The notes: generated by a model from the sequence alone, not told the origin. Positions 16,667 to 25,164 are shown, numbered from the stretch's first letter. The stretch is DNA of 46,103 bases from Clostridia bacterium (GCA_021202495.1 JAJQCX010000066.1:1-46103), one strand, 5' to 3'. Translations and numbers: made by a program.

Positions 16667-17617
16667 ATGAGAAAATCATTGTGGTTGGTTTGGATAATTT
16701 GCGCCTTGCTTCTTGTTTTACTGGCAGTGCTTATGTTTACGGAGCAAAAATCAAAAAACGAAAAAACAACGCAGATAGAATCTGTCAATCGAAATTCCGC
16801 TTTATATGAAAATCGGCTTGCCGCGCTTGAGGCGGAGCTTGAGGAAAAGCGCGCCGCTCTCGAATCCTTTGAGGAAAACGGCTTTGTGTGCGTTGCCGCC
16901 AAGGTTTCATCCGCAAGCGAGCTCGACACCGTTTCCTCATGGCTTGACGAATATGACTATCCCCTCACCGTCATTATCGACACCGATCTTTCATCATCAA
17001 GCATTTCACCCATTTTAAGCGAGATGAGAAGCCTTGACATTCAAAGCGTAATGTATTGCGGCAGCACATACGACTGGGCTGAAAATACCGAAGACACTGA
17101 TCTTCTCCTTTCGAGAAGCAATCTTTCCCAATGCGGCATTGCCTATTTTGATTACGCCGCGTCATATTCGCAAATCTCAGCCGCCCAATCGACGGGTATG
17201 CGGGGCTACAGCAGCCCATTCACATCTGCGGATGATTTCAATACCGATATGAATGACGACGATATTTCCTCAATCGGGCATGTTCTCATTTCATCCGACA
17301 CATCGTCGGAAATTGACGACATAGCAGCCACCGCCGCCGAGGAATGCAAAATCTTCATTCTCGCAATAGATATGACTGAGCTCGATACCTCTTTCACCGC
17401 AAACTCCGCGAAGCAGGCTCTTAAAACAATTGACGCTTACGTTGAAGAAGGAACACTGCAAGTCGTCTCAATGGATGAATATTTGGAGCATTTCGACGAA
17501 GGCTACGACGAACGACAAGCCGCAAAAGCCGAATTTGAAGCATACGAAAAAGAGGCTCTCGCCGAAATCGCCGAGATTGAAGCAGCGCTTGACGAAATGT
17601 ATGCTATAATAGAGTAA
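16667..17617 (+). CDS. Membrane-anchored protein with coiled coils and a degenerate NodB-like domain
   Basis: A 316-residue protein I cannot assign to a named family. Visible parts: a short positive N-terminus and one transmembrane helix (about residues 5-24, LVWIICALLLVLLAVLMF), then a coiled coil (about 32-68). An alpha/beta domain (about 70-265) and a second acidic/alanine-rich coiled coil (about 275-316) follow. The alpha/beta domain alternates strands and helices like a polysaccharide-deacetylase barrel (LTVIIDTDL, SISPILSEMRSLDIQSVMY, and a final TLQVVSMDEYLEH). It lacks an HxxxH metal motif, so it is probably inactive or misassigned. The start follows GGAGGG. It has its own promoter and terminator, so it is monocistronic. 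Confidence 0.75.
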   Translation: MRKSLWLVWIICALLLVLLAVLMFTEQKSKNEKTTQIESVNRNSALYENRLAALEAELEEKRAALESFEENGFVCVAAKVSSASELDTVSSWLDEYDYPLTVIIDTDLSSSSISPILSEMRSLDIQSVMYCGSTYDWAENTEDTDLLLSRSNLSQCGIAYFDYAASYSQISAAQSTGMRGYSSPFTSADDFNTDMNDDDISSIGHVLISSDTSSEIDDIAATAAEECKIFILAIDMTELDTSFTANSAKQALKTIDAYVEEGTLQVVSMDEYLEHFDEGYDERQAAKAEFEAYEKEALAEIAEIEAALDEMYAIIE

Positions 17618-17628
17618 TTAAGTAAAAT

Positions 17629-17668
17629 AAAACCCGAAAAGCCGTTACAAGCTTTCGGGTTTTTATTT
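17629..17668 (+). terminator. Rho-independent terminator of the 316-residue protein gene
   Basis: AAAACCCGAAAAGC (about 17629-17642) pairs with GCTTTCGGGTTTTT (17651-17664) with one bulged base around an 8-base loop. A T-rich tail to about 17668 follows. It sits 12 bases after the stop codon. Confidence 0.88.
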
Positions 17669-17761
17669 TATCTTTCCGACAAAATCGCACTCCAAATATC
17701 CATATGCTGCTCGCTCTTCCCGTCCGCAATCGCGCCTATAAATTATCTCCCAATATCGCAA

Positions 17762-17793
17762 ATCGGAGCGAAAACCGCAATTTTCGCCCCGAT
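17762..17793 (-). terminator. Hairpin downstream of the PrsA-like gene
   Basis: ATCGGAGCGAAAA (17762-17774) pairs with TTTTCGCCCCGAT (about 17781-17793) with one mismatch and a short loop. It lies just 3' of the foldase gene on the minus strand. Only three T residues follow on that strand, so it may be a weak terminator or RNA stabiliser. The rest of the spacer 17669-17798 shows no gene. Confidence 0.45.
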
Positions 17794-17798
17794 AATTT

Positions 17799-18830
17799 TT
17801 ATTCCGCTATCGTAAATACCGACAAATCAACCTTACTCAGCGCGTCCTCGTCAATTTCGAGAGGATATTCCTCCATCCACGCTTCCATGTTTTCCGAAAC
17901 ATAGTTCATTCCCGCGGTAAGCCGAGCGTTTTCGACATATGTGTCATACGTCTCCGTTCCCTCTGCGGGAAGCGCGTAACGCTTTATAACGTGATAGCCG
18001 TAATCCGTTCTCACGGGCTCGCTTATTTCGCCGACCTCAAGCGCCAGCGCCGCCTCGTAAAATTCGTCAACCATTTCGCCTTCGGTGAATACATATCCGC
18101 TCTCGGCGTCCTGTCCCGTATCGGTGTCATATTCTTCAATCAGCGATTCAAAGTTCTCTCCCGCGATAGCCTTATTGTAAATTTCGGTCGACTGCGCCAA
18201 AACCTCATCCTCGCTCATGTCGTCCGAGAACTGAATTAAAATGTGCTTTGCGCAGATATAATTGTCCTCAAATTCCGCCGCCGCGTCCTCGTCGGAGCAA
18301 ATGTCATACGATATGGCGTAAATTGCGCCCACGCTTTCAAGGTACTTTTTCGCCGCGTCAACCGTGTAATACTCCGCAAGCATCTCCTCAAACGCTTCTT
18401 CTCCGCCGTAGTCGTTTTCTATCATGTCCAAAACCTTCGCTTCGGCGTCCTCGTCGGAATAAATTCCCTTCATCTCGGCGTAATTTCTTATCGCCAAATA
18501 CTGATGTGCCGCGTCAAGACCCGTTTCGAGCAAATATTCACGCGCCGTCACGCCGGTTTCGACCTCGTAGTCCTCCCAGCCGTCGGCAAAAAGCGTTTCG
18601 TTATAAAGCTCGTTCATGTCGTCATAGAGCTTGTCCGCAATGTAGAAAATGAGGTCGTCCTCCGTTATTTCCTGCTCTCCCACTCTCGCCAAAACGCCCT
18701 CGGGCAAATCAACGCTCACAGAGGTTTCCGTTGTCTTTTTGGTCGCCTCTTCATCCGTCTGTCCTCCGCAGCCCGACAGCGCCGACACGCACAGCGCGGC
18801 AGCTGCCGCAAGGCACAAAATCTTCTTCAT
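17799..18830 (-). CDS. PrsA-like parvulin-type peptidylprolyl isomerase lipoprotein
   Basis: A 343-residue lipoprotein with a signal sequence and a lipobox L-S-G-C21, so it is anchored outside the membrane. A SurA/PrsA-type N-terminal helical chaperone region covers about residues 40-190. A parvulin (rotamase) domain covers about 195-295, with KHILIQFSDD, ENFESLIEEYDTDTG, a shortened GYVFTEGEMVDEFYEAALALEVGEIS-type core, and GYHVIKR. The family catalyses folding of exported proteins. The product fits the many secreted enzymes encoded nearby. It follows mfd in the minus-strand cluster by 44 bases. The RBS is TGGAGATG before ATG 18830. Confidence 0.93.
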   Translation of the reverse strand: MKKILCLAAAAALCVSALSGCGGQTDEEATKKTTETSVSVDLPEGVLARVGEQEITEDDLIFYIADKLYDDMNELYNETLFADGWEDYEVETGVTAREYLLETGLDAAHQYLAIRNYAEMKGIYSDEDAEAKVLDMIENDYGGEEAFEEMLAEYYTVDAAKKYLESVGAIYAISYDICSDEDAAAEFEDNYICAKHILIQFSDDMSEDEVLAQSTEIYNKAIAGENFESLIEEYDTDTGQDAESGYVFTEGEMVDEFYEAALALEVGEISEPVRTDYGYHVIKRYALPAEGTETYDTYVENARLTAGMNYVSENMEAWMEEYPLEIDEDALSKVDLSVFTIAE

Positions 18831-18874
18831 TAAAAATCATCTCCAAAATTATTTAGTAATAAATATATAATACA

Positions 18875-20449
18875 TCATTTATCGGGATTTTGCAAGCATG
18901 ATAACACAAATTTAATGTTGTTAATCAAAGTTTTTTCATCGGGCTTTTTCATTCTTATCAAAATATACGGCTTATCGCCCGCGCTGAAAAGGATTTTCAC
19001 AACTCCGCTCGTCGAAATTTTCGACAAAACCTTTATATCAGGCGTCCTCGATTTCAAAAATCTCAGCGTCACACCCTCGTCCGACTGCGAAACATCCGTA
19101 ATTCCGACATCTCTTGCCGCCGCCTTTATCAGCGCCACCTGCATAAGAGTGTCGCAGCTTTCGGGCACGGTGCCGTAACGATCCTCCAATTCCTCCTGAA
19201 CCTTGTAATAATCGTTCACGTCCTCGATTGCCACAATCAGCTTGTATGCCTCTATTATCAGGCTTTCCGACTCAATATATTCCTTCGGAATATACGCGTT
19301 CACCTTAAGGTCAATCTGCGGCTCAGCCTTCTTTTCCTCGGGCGGCAAGCCCATCGATTCATTAACTGCCTCGGAAAGTATCTGACAATAGGTGTCATAT
19401 CCCACCGCCGCCATAAAGCCGTGCTGCTCAGGTCCCAGCACATTTCCCGCGCCGCGAATTTCCAAATCGCGCATCGCAATCTTAAATCCCGAACCAAATT
19501 CGGTAAATTCCTTTATCGCCCGAAGCCTTTTTTCCGCCACCTCATCAAGCGATTTAGTCGGGTTGAACGTAAAATAGGCATATGCCAGCCTGTTCGTCCT
19601 CCCCACTCTGCCGCGAAGCTGATAGAGCTGCGCCAATCCAAAGCGGTTTGCATCTTCAATTATGATTGTGTTCACGTTCTGCACGTCCATGCCCGTTTCG
19701 ATAATCGTCGTGCAGACCAAAACGTCTATCTCGTGGTTTAAGAGCCTTATCATCGTGCGTTCAAGCTGCGTTTCGTTCATCTGCCCGTGCGCCATTTCAA
19801 CTCTCGCCTCCGGCACCATCGCCGCAATCTCCGCCGTAAGTTTTTCCATTCCGTTCACGCGGTTTGACACGTAATAAACCTGCCCGCCTCGCGCCAGCTC
19901 GCGCTCAATCGCGTTTTGCACAATCACGCGGTTATATTCCAAAACATATGTCTGCACCGGATAGCGGTCGTCGGGCGGATTTAACAGCACGCTCATGTCG
20001 CGTATGCCGACCATCGCCATGTGCAGCGTCCGCGGTATCGGCGTTGCCGAAAGCGTCAGCACGTCCACATTCTTTTTTATTTCTTTTATCTTTTCCTTGT
20101 GCGTCACGCCGAAGCGCTGCTCCTCGTCGATTATGAGCATCCCAAGCCGCTTATATTCAATTTTCGGCGAAAGAAGCTTGTGCGTGCCTATCACAACGTC
20201 GCACGTCCCGTTTCGGAGCATTTTCAGCGTTTCCGCCGTCTCTTTTTGCGAGGAAAAACGCGAGAGCATTCTCACCGTAATGGCAAACTTCTTCATTCTC
20301 TGTTCAAAATTCGTGTATTGCTGCTGCGCCAAAATCGTCGTCGGCACAAGATACGCCACCTGATAGCCCGAATCCACCGCCTTAAACGCCCCACGCATCG
20401 CGACCTCCGTCTTGCCGTAGCCCACGTCGCCGCAGAGCAGTCTGTCCAT
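18875..20449 (-). CDS. mfd: Transcription-repair coupling factor Mfd, C-terminal part of interrupted gene
   Basis: A 524-residue ORF holding the Mfd helicase/translocase half. Walker A is GDVGYGKTE within the first 20 residues. DEEQRFG is the DExx box, and TLSATPIPRTL is motif III. The TRG motif region includes DANRFGLAQLYQLRGRVGRTNRLAYAY. The C-terminal D7/TRCF domain ends at YILIRMKK. It starts at an internal ATG that is normally the Met of the conserved PMDRLLCGDVG segment. It lies in the same frame as the N-terminal part, four codons after the TAA. No ribosome binding site is evident, so independent translation is doubtful. Confidence 0.9.
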   Translation of the reverse strand: MDRLLCGDVGYGKTEVAMRGAFKAVDSGYQVAYLVPTTILAQQQYTNFEQRMKKFAITVRMLSRFSSQKETAETLKMLRNGTCDVVIGTHKLLSPKIEYKRLGMLIIDEEQRFGVTHKEKIKEIKKNVDVLTLSATPIPRTLHMAMVGIRDMSVLLNPPDDRYPVQTYVLEYNRVIVQNAIERELARGGQVYYVSNRVNGMEKLTAEIAAMVPEARVEMAHGQMNETQLERTMIRLLNHEIDVLVCTTIIETGMDVQNVNTIIIEDANRFGLAQLYQLRGRVGRTNRLAYAYFTFNPTKSLDEVAEKRLRAIKEFTEFGSGFKIAMRDLEIRGAGNVLGPEQHGFMAAVGYDTYCQILSEAVNESMGLPPEEKKAEPQIDLKVNAYIPKEYIESESLIIEAYKLIVAIEDVNDYYKVQEELEDRYGTVPESCDTLMQVALIKAAARDVGITDVSQSDEGVTLRFLKSRTPDIKVLSKISTSGVVKILFSAGDKPYILIRMKKPDEKTLINNIKFVLSCLQNPDK

Positions 20450-20461
20450 CGGACGCTGCGA

Positions 20462-22192
20462 TTACATGTCTTTTTTCATTTCCTCAATCGCCCGCAGCTG
20501 ATCTTCGGTTTCCTCATAGGGAAATTCGTCCTCAAATTCTCTCTGCCATGGCGAATCGGGGTCAAAAGCTGTCCCCTTTGCCACGCTTCTTTCGGCGTAA
20601 AGTTCTGTCAGCTTTTTTGCCATCTCGGCGACGTTTTTCTTCACCTTTGCCTTTGCCGCCGCCCATTCCGCACCGCCGAGCTTGTTAATCTTAACTCCCG
20701 CACCCTCGCCCGCGCCGACGTATTTTCCTATCAAATTGAGCTGCTCTACGGGGATGTAAAGATAGTCCGCGCCTCTGTATTCAATCTTAAAATAATCGCG
20801 CGTTATTCCGTCCACCTCAAGACGCTGCATTCCAATGTATTTGCCTATGCCGTGTACGTTATGCACCACCAAATCGCCCGGCACAATGTCGTCCGCGCTC
20901 TTGAGTTTCGACGTCCCCGGCTCCTTTTTGACCTTGCGCTTTTTCTTCTCCGCCGCGAATATTTCCCTGTCGCTTACGATAACAGTCTGTACAAGCGGGT
21001 ATTCAAAGCCCTTCGTAACCGAGCCGTGCGTCACAATCGCCGCGTCCCTTGCGTCTCCCGCGCTTTCAATGTCCTCGGCATAAACCGCCTTAAAGCCGCG
21101 CTCGCGCATCGCTTCGCAGAGCTTCCCCGCTCTTTCGCGGCTGCCGCCCAAAACGTAAATCTTGTAGTGCGCCGCCGTCCACATCTTCAAATCGTCGTAT
21201 AAAAACTCGATGTTTCCGCCGTAATTCTGCATCGTTTTCGCAGTCAGGTTAAACGTAGATTTCGGCTTTACGTCGGGGCACGCACGCGAAAGCGCCGCAA
21301 CGGACAAAACGTTTTCCTTTGCAATCTTGCCCATTAGCTTTGAGTAATCTTGGATATACTCTTTTTTCGCGTCAACCTCGCCGCCGCTTTCCATCAGCGT
21401 CTTTATGTTTTCCTCAAGCTCGAGCCTCACAGCCTCCGCGCTTTCGGAAATTCTCACCGGTTCGTCAAGTATAACCAAATCGCCGTGATTGATATACGAC
21501 AAAATGCTCCCCGCAAACGAGCGCGACGACGCGGGAATAATTTTCACACTGTCGCGCTTCGCCGCCGAAAGCTGCGTTTCGGTGTCGAAAACTTTTATCA
21601 AATCGACCTCGTCGCCGAAAAATTCAATCCTGTACGGCTCCGACGACGGCGGGTATAAGTCCACAATTCCGCCTCTCACGGCAAACTGCCCCTGTCCCGC
21701 AACGCTGTCAAGACGCGTGTAGCCCATTTTTATGAGCCTTTCCGTCAACTCACTCATCGGCATTTCATCGCCCGTCTTAAGCTCCAACGTCATGCTGTCA
21801 AGCTCATCTGACGGCAGCACATATTCCAAAAACGACAGCACGCTCATTATGACAAAATCCTTTTGCGCAATCTCCGTCAGCGCGCCCATGCGGTTGTTTT
21901 CCGCCGCGTTGTCCGCCGCCTCTATTTTATAGAGTAAAACGTCCGTCTCAGGCACCATCACGGCTCTCTGCGGAGCGAAAAACGAAATGTCGTCGTAAAG
22001 CTTTCTCGCCTGCAGCTCGCTGTGCGTGATGATAAATCCTTTTTTGTTAAGATTTTTTAATAGCGACACGACAAAATGAGCCTTCACCGATTCTGAAGGC
22101 CCCACTATATGTATCGGATAATTGTCATTTTGCGCCGCGCTTAATATATCCTCATATTCCGCGCTCTCCGCGAGCAGATTTTCAAACCTCAT
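20462..22192 (-). CDS. mfd: Transcription-repair coupling factor Mfd, N-terminal part of interrupted gene
   Basis: A 576-residue ORF with the UvrB-homology modules D1-D3 (VPETDVLLYKIEAADN; RLIKMGYTRLDSVAGQGQFAVRGGIVDLYPP). The CarD-like RNA-polymerase interaction domain is present (PGDLVVHNVHGIGKYIGMQ ... DYLYIPVEQLNLIGKYVG). The start of the helicase domain (FPYEETEDQLRAIEEMKKDM) follows. It ends at TAA (20464-20462), where homologues continue DME..RPMDRLLCGD, so a GAA-to-TAA change is the simplest explanation. The start at ATG 22192 overlaps the pth stop by 4 bases. Intact Mfd would be about 1104 residues. Confidence 0.92.
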   Translation of the reverse strand: MRFENLLAESAEYEDILSAAQNDNYPIHIVGPSESVKAHFVVSLLKNLNKKGFIITHSELQARKLYDDISFFAPQRAVMVPETDVLLYKIEAADNAAENNRMGALTEIAQKDFVIMSVLSFLEYVLPSDELDSMTLELKTGDEMPMSELTERLIKMGYTRLDSVAGQGQFAVRGGIVDLYPPSSEPYRIEFFGDEVDLIKVFDTETQLSAAKRDSVKIIPASSRSFAGSILSYINHGDLVILDEPVRISESAEAVRLELEENIKTLMESGGEVDAKKEYIQDYSKLMGKIAKENVLSVAALSRACPDVKPKSTFNLTAKTMQNYGGNIEFLYDDLKMWTAAHYKIYVLGGSRERAGKLCEAMRERGFKAVYAEDIESAGDARDAAIVTHGSVTKGFEYPLVQTVIVSDREIFAAEKKKRKVKKEPGTSKLKSADDIVPGDLVVHNVHGIGKYIGMQRLEVDGITRDYFKIEYRGADYLYIPVEQLNLIGKYVGAGEGAGVKINKLGGAEWAAAKAKVKKNVAEMAKKLTELYAERSVAKGTAFDPDSPWQREFEDEFPYEETEDQLRAIEEMKKDM

Positions 22193-22761
22193 TTCTTCTC
22201 CTTAGCGCTCCCGTTAAATTTATTCATCGCCTCATCAACTCCGGATGAAATAATCGTCTTGATAATCTCGGGAGCCAGTCTAATCGCGTCTGACACGCTC
22301 TCACCGTCCTCCTCCGAAAAATGCCCCAGCACATGATCTATCATGTTGTACTGCGCCTTTCCCACACCAAAGCGAACCCGCACAAAGTCCTCGCTTCCGA
22401 GCTGATAAATTATCGACTTTATCCCGTTGTGCCCTCCGGCGCTTCCTTTGGGGCGCACTCTTATTTTTCCGACCTCCAAATCGACGTCGTCATACATCAC
22501 GATTATTTTATTCGGTTCAATCTTAAAATATTCCGCTGCCTCTCTCACACTCTCGCCGCTGAGGTTCATAAATGTCTGCGGTTTGAGCAAAAGGCACTTC
22601 TCCCCCGCAATCATTCCGTCGCCGCACGCGCCTTTAAATTTCAGCTTCGTCAGCTTAATATTTTGATCGTACGCCAAATAATCCAGCGCCACAAACCCAA
22701 CGTTGTGGCGCGTTTTTTCATATTCTTTCCCCGGATTTCCCAAGCCGGCAATAAGATACAT
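22189..22761 (-). CDS. pth: Peptidyl-tRNA hydrolase
   Basis: A 190-residue enzyme that recycles peptidyl-tRNA. It has the N-terminal GLGNPGKEYEKTRHNVGF with the catalytic histidine, KPQTFMNLSGESV, the MYDDVDLEVGKIRVRPKGSAGGHNG box, and VRFGVGKA. The length and order are typical. It sits between prs and mfd as in Bacillus (spoVC position), and its stop overlaps the mfd start. The RBS is AAAGGA, about 10 bases before ATG 22761. Confidence 0.97.
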   Translation of the reverse strand: MYLIAGLGNPGKEYEKTRHNVGFVALDYLAYDQNIKLTKLKFKGACGDGMIAGEKCLLLKPQTFMNLSGESVREAAEYFKIEPNKIIVMYDDVDLEVGKIRVRPKGSAGGHNGIKSIIYQLGSEDFVRVRFGVGKAQYNMIDHVLGHFSEEDGESVSDAIRLAPEIIKTIISSGVDEAMNKFNGSAKEKK

Positions 22762-22783
22762 TCCAAAATCAATCCTTTATACA

Positions 22784-22805
22784 GTTCAGCCGCTTCGCGG
22801 CTGAA
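22784..22805. repeat. REP-like hairpin identical to one end of the 8001-8279 element
   Basis: The 22-base block starting GTTCAGCCGCTTCGCGGCTG and ending AA is identical to 8243-8264 inside the structured element. It forms a 9-bp stem (TTCAGCCGC with GCGGCTGAA) and a 3-base loop. It sits in the 53-base gap between prs and pth. No T tract follows on the minus strand, so it is not a classical terminator. It suggests a dispersed repeat family in this genome. Confidence 0.7.
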
Positions 22806-22814
22806 TCGCTACAA

Positions 22815-23780
22815 TTATTTCGCAGGTGCAAACAGCGGGCTTATCGACTCGTCCTCATATATGCGCTCAATCGCTCTCGCGAATATGTCCGCAACCGACA
22901 GCACCTTTATGTTGTCCGCCCTCTTTTCCTCGGGCAGTTCAATCGTATCGAGCACAAGAAGCTCCTTTATTGGCGACGCCGCTATTCTCTCAAGCGCCGG
23001 ACCCGAAAGCACAGGGTGTGTGCAGCAAGCGTATACTTCCTTTGCGCCGCGATCCACCAACGCCTGCGCGCCGTGCGTTATTGTTCCCGCCGTGTCAATC
23101 ATGTCGTCGACAAGGATAACTCTCTTGTCCCTTATGTCGCCTATTATGTTCATTACCTCGCTCACGTTGGGGCGCGGTCTGCGCTTGTCGATTATCGCAA
23201 TCGGTGCGTTCACAATCTGCGCAAAATTTCTCGCTCTCGTCACGCTGCCAAAGTCCGGCGACACGATAACAACGTCCTCCATCGACTCGAACTTTTCCAT
23301 GTAATACGGCGCTAAGATGGGAACGCCCAGCAAATGATCAACCGGTATGTCAAAGAAGCCCTGTATCTGCGCCGCGTGCAAATCCATCGTCAAAACTCTC
23401 GACGCTCCCGCCGACGTGATAAGGTTTGCCACAAGCTTTGCCGTGATAGGATCTCTCGCCTTTGCCTTACGATCCTGTCTCGCATAGCCGAAGTACGGCA
23501 TAACAGCGACAATTCTTCCCGCGGAAGCGCGCTTGCAGGCGTCAATCATAATGAGAAGCTCCATCAAATGGTCGTTCACCGGATCGCACGTCGACTGAAT
23601 GATAAACACATCGCTTCCGCGAACCGTCTCATTCAAATTGACAAATACCTCTCCGTCCGAAAACTTCCCCACCTTATTCGATGATAATGGAAGATTTAAA
23701 TGATTGGCAATGCTCATTGCCAAATTGGGGTTTGAATTTGCCGAAAAAATTTTGATGTTCTTTCCGCTGTGCTGCAGCAT
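22815..23780 (-). CDS. prs: Ribose-phosphate pyrophosphokinase
   Basis: A 321-residue PRPP synthase supplying nucleotide, His and Trp synthesis. Motifs: KVGKFSDGEVFVNLNETVRG, the flexible-loop YARQDRKAKARDPITAKLVA, DLHAAQIQGFFDIPVDHL, VSPDFGSVTRARNFA (in place of the commoner GGVTRAR), and the PRPP-binding DDMIDTAGTI. The start at ATG 23780 follows a GGGAGG site. It lies 24 bases after glmU, in the conserved spoVG-glmU-prs-pth order. Confidence 0.97.
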   Translation of the reverse strand: MLQHSGKNIKIFSANSNPNLAMSIANHLNLPLSSNKVGKFSDGEVFVNLNETVRGSDVFIIQSTCDPVNDHLMELLIMIDACKRASAGRIVAVMPYFGYARQDRKAKARDPITAKLVANLITSAGASRVLTMDLHAAQIQGFFDIPVDHLLGVPILAPYYMEKFESMEDVVIVSPDFGSVTRARNFAQIVNAPIAIIDKRRPRPNVSEVMNIIGDIRDKRVILVDDMIDTAGTITHGAQALVDRGAKEVYACCTHPVLSGPALERIAASPIKELLVLDTIELPEEKRADNIKVLSVADIFARAIERIYEDESISPLFAPAK

Positions 23781-23804
23781 ATCTGTATCCTCCCTAACAA
23801 AAAT

Positions 23805-24806
23805 TTATTCGCCTTTAATTTGCGTAAACGCTTTAACTTCTTCTCCGTCCTTAATCACGGCATTTTCAACCGCCGCAAATTCTATTTTGCAGCCCGCGCC
23901 GATAACGCTTTTCTCAATTCGGCAGCACGGACCTATAACGGCATTCTCCCCCACAATCGTTCCCGCGCCTATCATCGTCGACGGGAAAATCACGCTGTCG
24001 CGCCCGATGGTCACGTCGTCTTCTATGTATGTATTGTCAATGTCCTTTATCGTAACGCCTGCCCGTGCGTGCGCCTCGTTTATGCGCCGCTGCATTACCT
24101 TTTCCGCCGCCTCAAGCTGCACTCTGTCGTTCACGCCCGAAATTTCCTCCGCGTCTTCGACCTCATACGCTCCGACGCGCAGTCCCGCGCTTCTCATTAT
24201 CGCAAGCGTGTCCGTCAGATAATACTCATTTTGCGCATTGTCGTTCGTCAGCTTGTCCAACGCTTCAAGCAGCGCCTCCGAATTAAAAACATACATTCCC
24301 GAATTTATTTCATGCACATTTTTTTCTTCCTCGTTTGCATCCTTCTGCTCCACAATTTTTTCCACAAGCGCGTTTTCGTCTCTTATTATCCGCCCATAGC
24401 CGAACGGATTGTCAACTCTCGCCGTCAGCACTGTGCAGACATTGGCGTTTTCAACATGGCTCTTTGCCGCGCCCTCAAGCGTTTTTGCCGTGATAAGCGG
24501 CGTATCTCCCGCCAAAATCATCACGTTTTCGCTTTTTTTAATAAACTCTCGCGCCTGCATAACGGCATGCCCGGTGCCAAGTTGCTCCTTTTGCGTCACA
24601 TATTGAGCATTTTCGCCCAACGCCGCCGTCACCATGTCGGCTCTATGCCCCACAACAACGCAAGCCTTTTCCGCACCCGCCTTTTTCGCTTCTTCGACAA
24701 CTCTCACGACCATTCCCTTGCCGCAAACCTCAAACGTCGTCTTCGAAAAAGCGGATTTCATCCTCTTTCCCTCGCCTGCCGCAAGTACAACCAGTGCAAA
24801 GCTCAT
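23805..24806 (-). CDS. glmU: GlmU-type UDP-GlcNAc pyrophosphorylase, acetyltransferase half missing
   Basis: A 333-residue protein; full GlmU is about 450-460. The uridyltransferase domain is complete: LAAGEGKRMKS (residues 8-18), EQLGTGHAV, LAGDTPLI, NPFGYGRIIRD and EINSGMYVF. The left-handed beta-helix begins (about 245-330, with TYIEDDVTIGRDSVIFPSTMIGAG). It ends at VKAFTQIKGE, just where homologues enter the acetyltransferase active-site coils. The 24 bases to prs leave no room for a frameshifted remainder. So this protein should make UDP-GlcNAc from GlcNAc-1-P but not acetylate glucosamine-1-P. Another enzyme would have to do that. Confidence 0.9.
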   Translation of the reverse strand: MSFALVVLAAGEGKRMKSAFSKTTFEVCGKGMVVRVVEEAKKAGAEKACVVVGHRADMVTAALGENAQYVTQKEQLGTGHAVMQAREFIKKSENVMILAGDTPLITAKTLEGAAKSHVENANVCTVLTARVDNPFGYGRIIRDENALVEKIVEQKDANEEEKNVHEINSGMYVFNSEALLEALDKLTNDNAQNEYYLTDTLAIMRSAGLRVGAYEVEDAEEISGVNDRVQLEAAEKVMQRRINEAHARAGVTIKDIDNTYIEDDVTIGRDSVIFPSTMIGAGTIVGENAVIGPCCRIEKSVIGAGCKIEFAAVENAVIKDGEEVKAFTQIKGE

Positions 24807-24855
24807 ATCTTTATCGCCGTCCTTTCGGTTTATTTACATAACAGATTTACATAAT

Positions 24856-24884
24856 AAAAAGGCACGCCGGCAAGCTGCCTTTTT
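24856..24884. terminator. Hairpin terminator/attenuator between spoVG and glmU
   Basis: AAAAAGGCA (24856-24864), an 11-base loop, then TGCCTTTTT (24876-24884). It has A and T tracts on both sides. On the minus strand it lies just after the spoVG stop and before glmU. It probably lets spoVG be expressed above the downstream genes, as terminator readthrough would feed glmU-prs-pth-mfd. Confidence 0.75.
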
Positions 24885-24888
24885 ATAC

Positions 24889-25164
24889 TCAAAGAGCGTT
24901 CTCCTGCTCCTTGAGCGCCTCATAATATTTTGCAAGGATAGCATTTTGCAGCTTCTCCCTCATTTCGCCGTTTATCGGGTGAACAATGTCCTTATATTCG
25001 CCCTCCGCGTTTCTTCTGCTGGGCATAGCGATAAACGTCTTTTCCTGCCCCTCAATAACCTTAATGTCATGTATGACAAGCATATTGTCCAGCGTAACCG
25101 AGACAATAGCCTTCATCTTACCTTCATCTGTCATTTTTCTCACTTTAATATCTGTTATTTCCAC
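24889..25164 (-). CDS. spoVG: SpoVG regulator, RNA/DNA-binding
   Basis: A 91-residue SpoVG protein: EITDIKVRKMTDEGKMKAIVSVTLDN at the N-terminus and the PSRRNAEGEYKDIVHPIN motif. SpoVG affects sporulation septum formation in Bacillus and is a global nucleic-acid-binding regulator in other Firmicutes; it is not by itself proof of spore formation. The start codon is GTG 25164, with AGGAGG about 11 bases upstream. It heads the glmU-prs-pth-mfd cluster. Confidence 0.96.
   Translation of the reverse strand: MEITDIKVRKMTDEGKMKAIVSVTLDNMLVIHDIKVIEGQEKTFIAMPSRRNAEGEYKDIVHPINGEMREKLQNAILAKYYEALKEQENAL

Noticed and set aside
18243..18833. 196-codon plus-strand open frame
   Set aside because: Exactly antisense to the PrsA-like lipoprotein, which has a signal peptide and a domain match.
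14616..20464. Alternative genetic code with TAG and TAA read as sense
   Set aside because: Most genes here end in TAA or TGA at the expected family length, and the restored GLUG gene ends in TAG. Recoding both codons is not plausible for a bacterium.
20021..21202. Long open frame of 393 codons on the plus strand
   Set aside because: It is antisense to the mfd coding sequence, has no domain match or RBS, and is explained by mfd codon composition.
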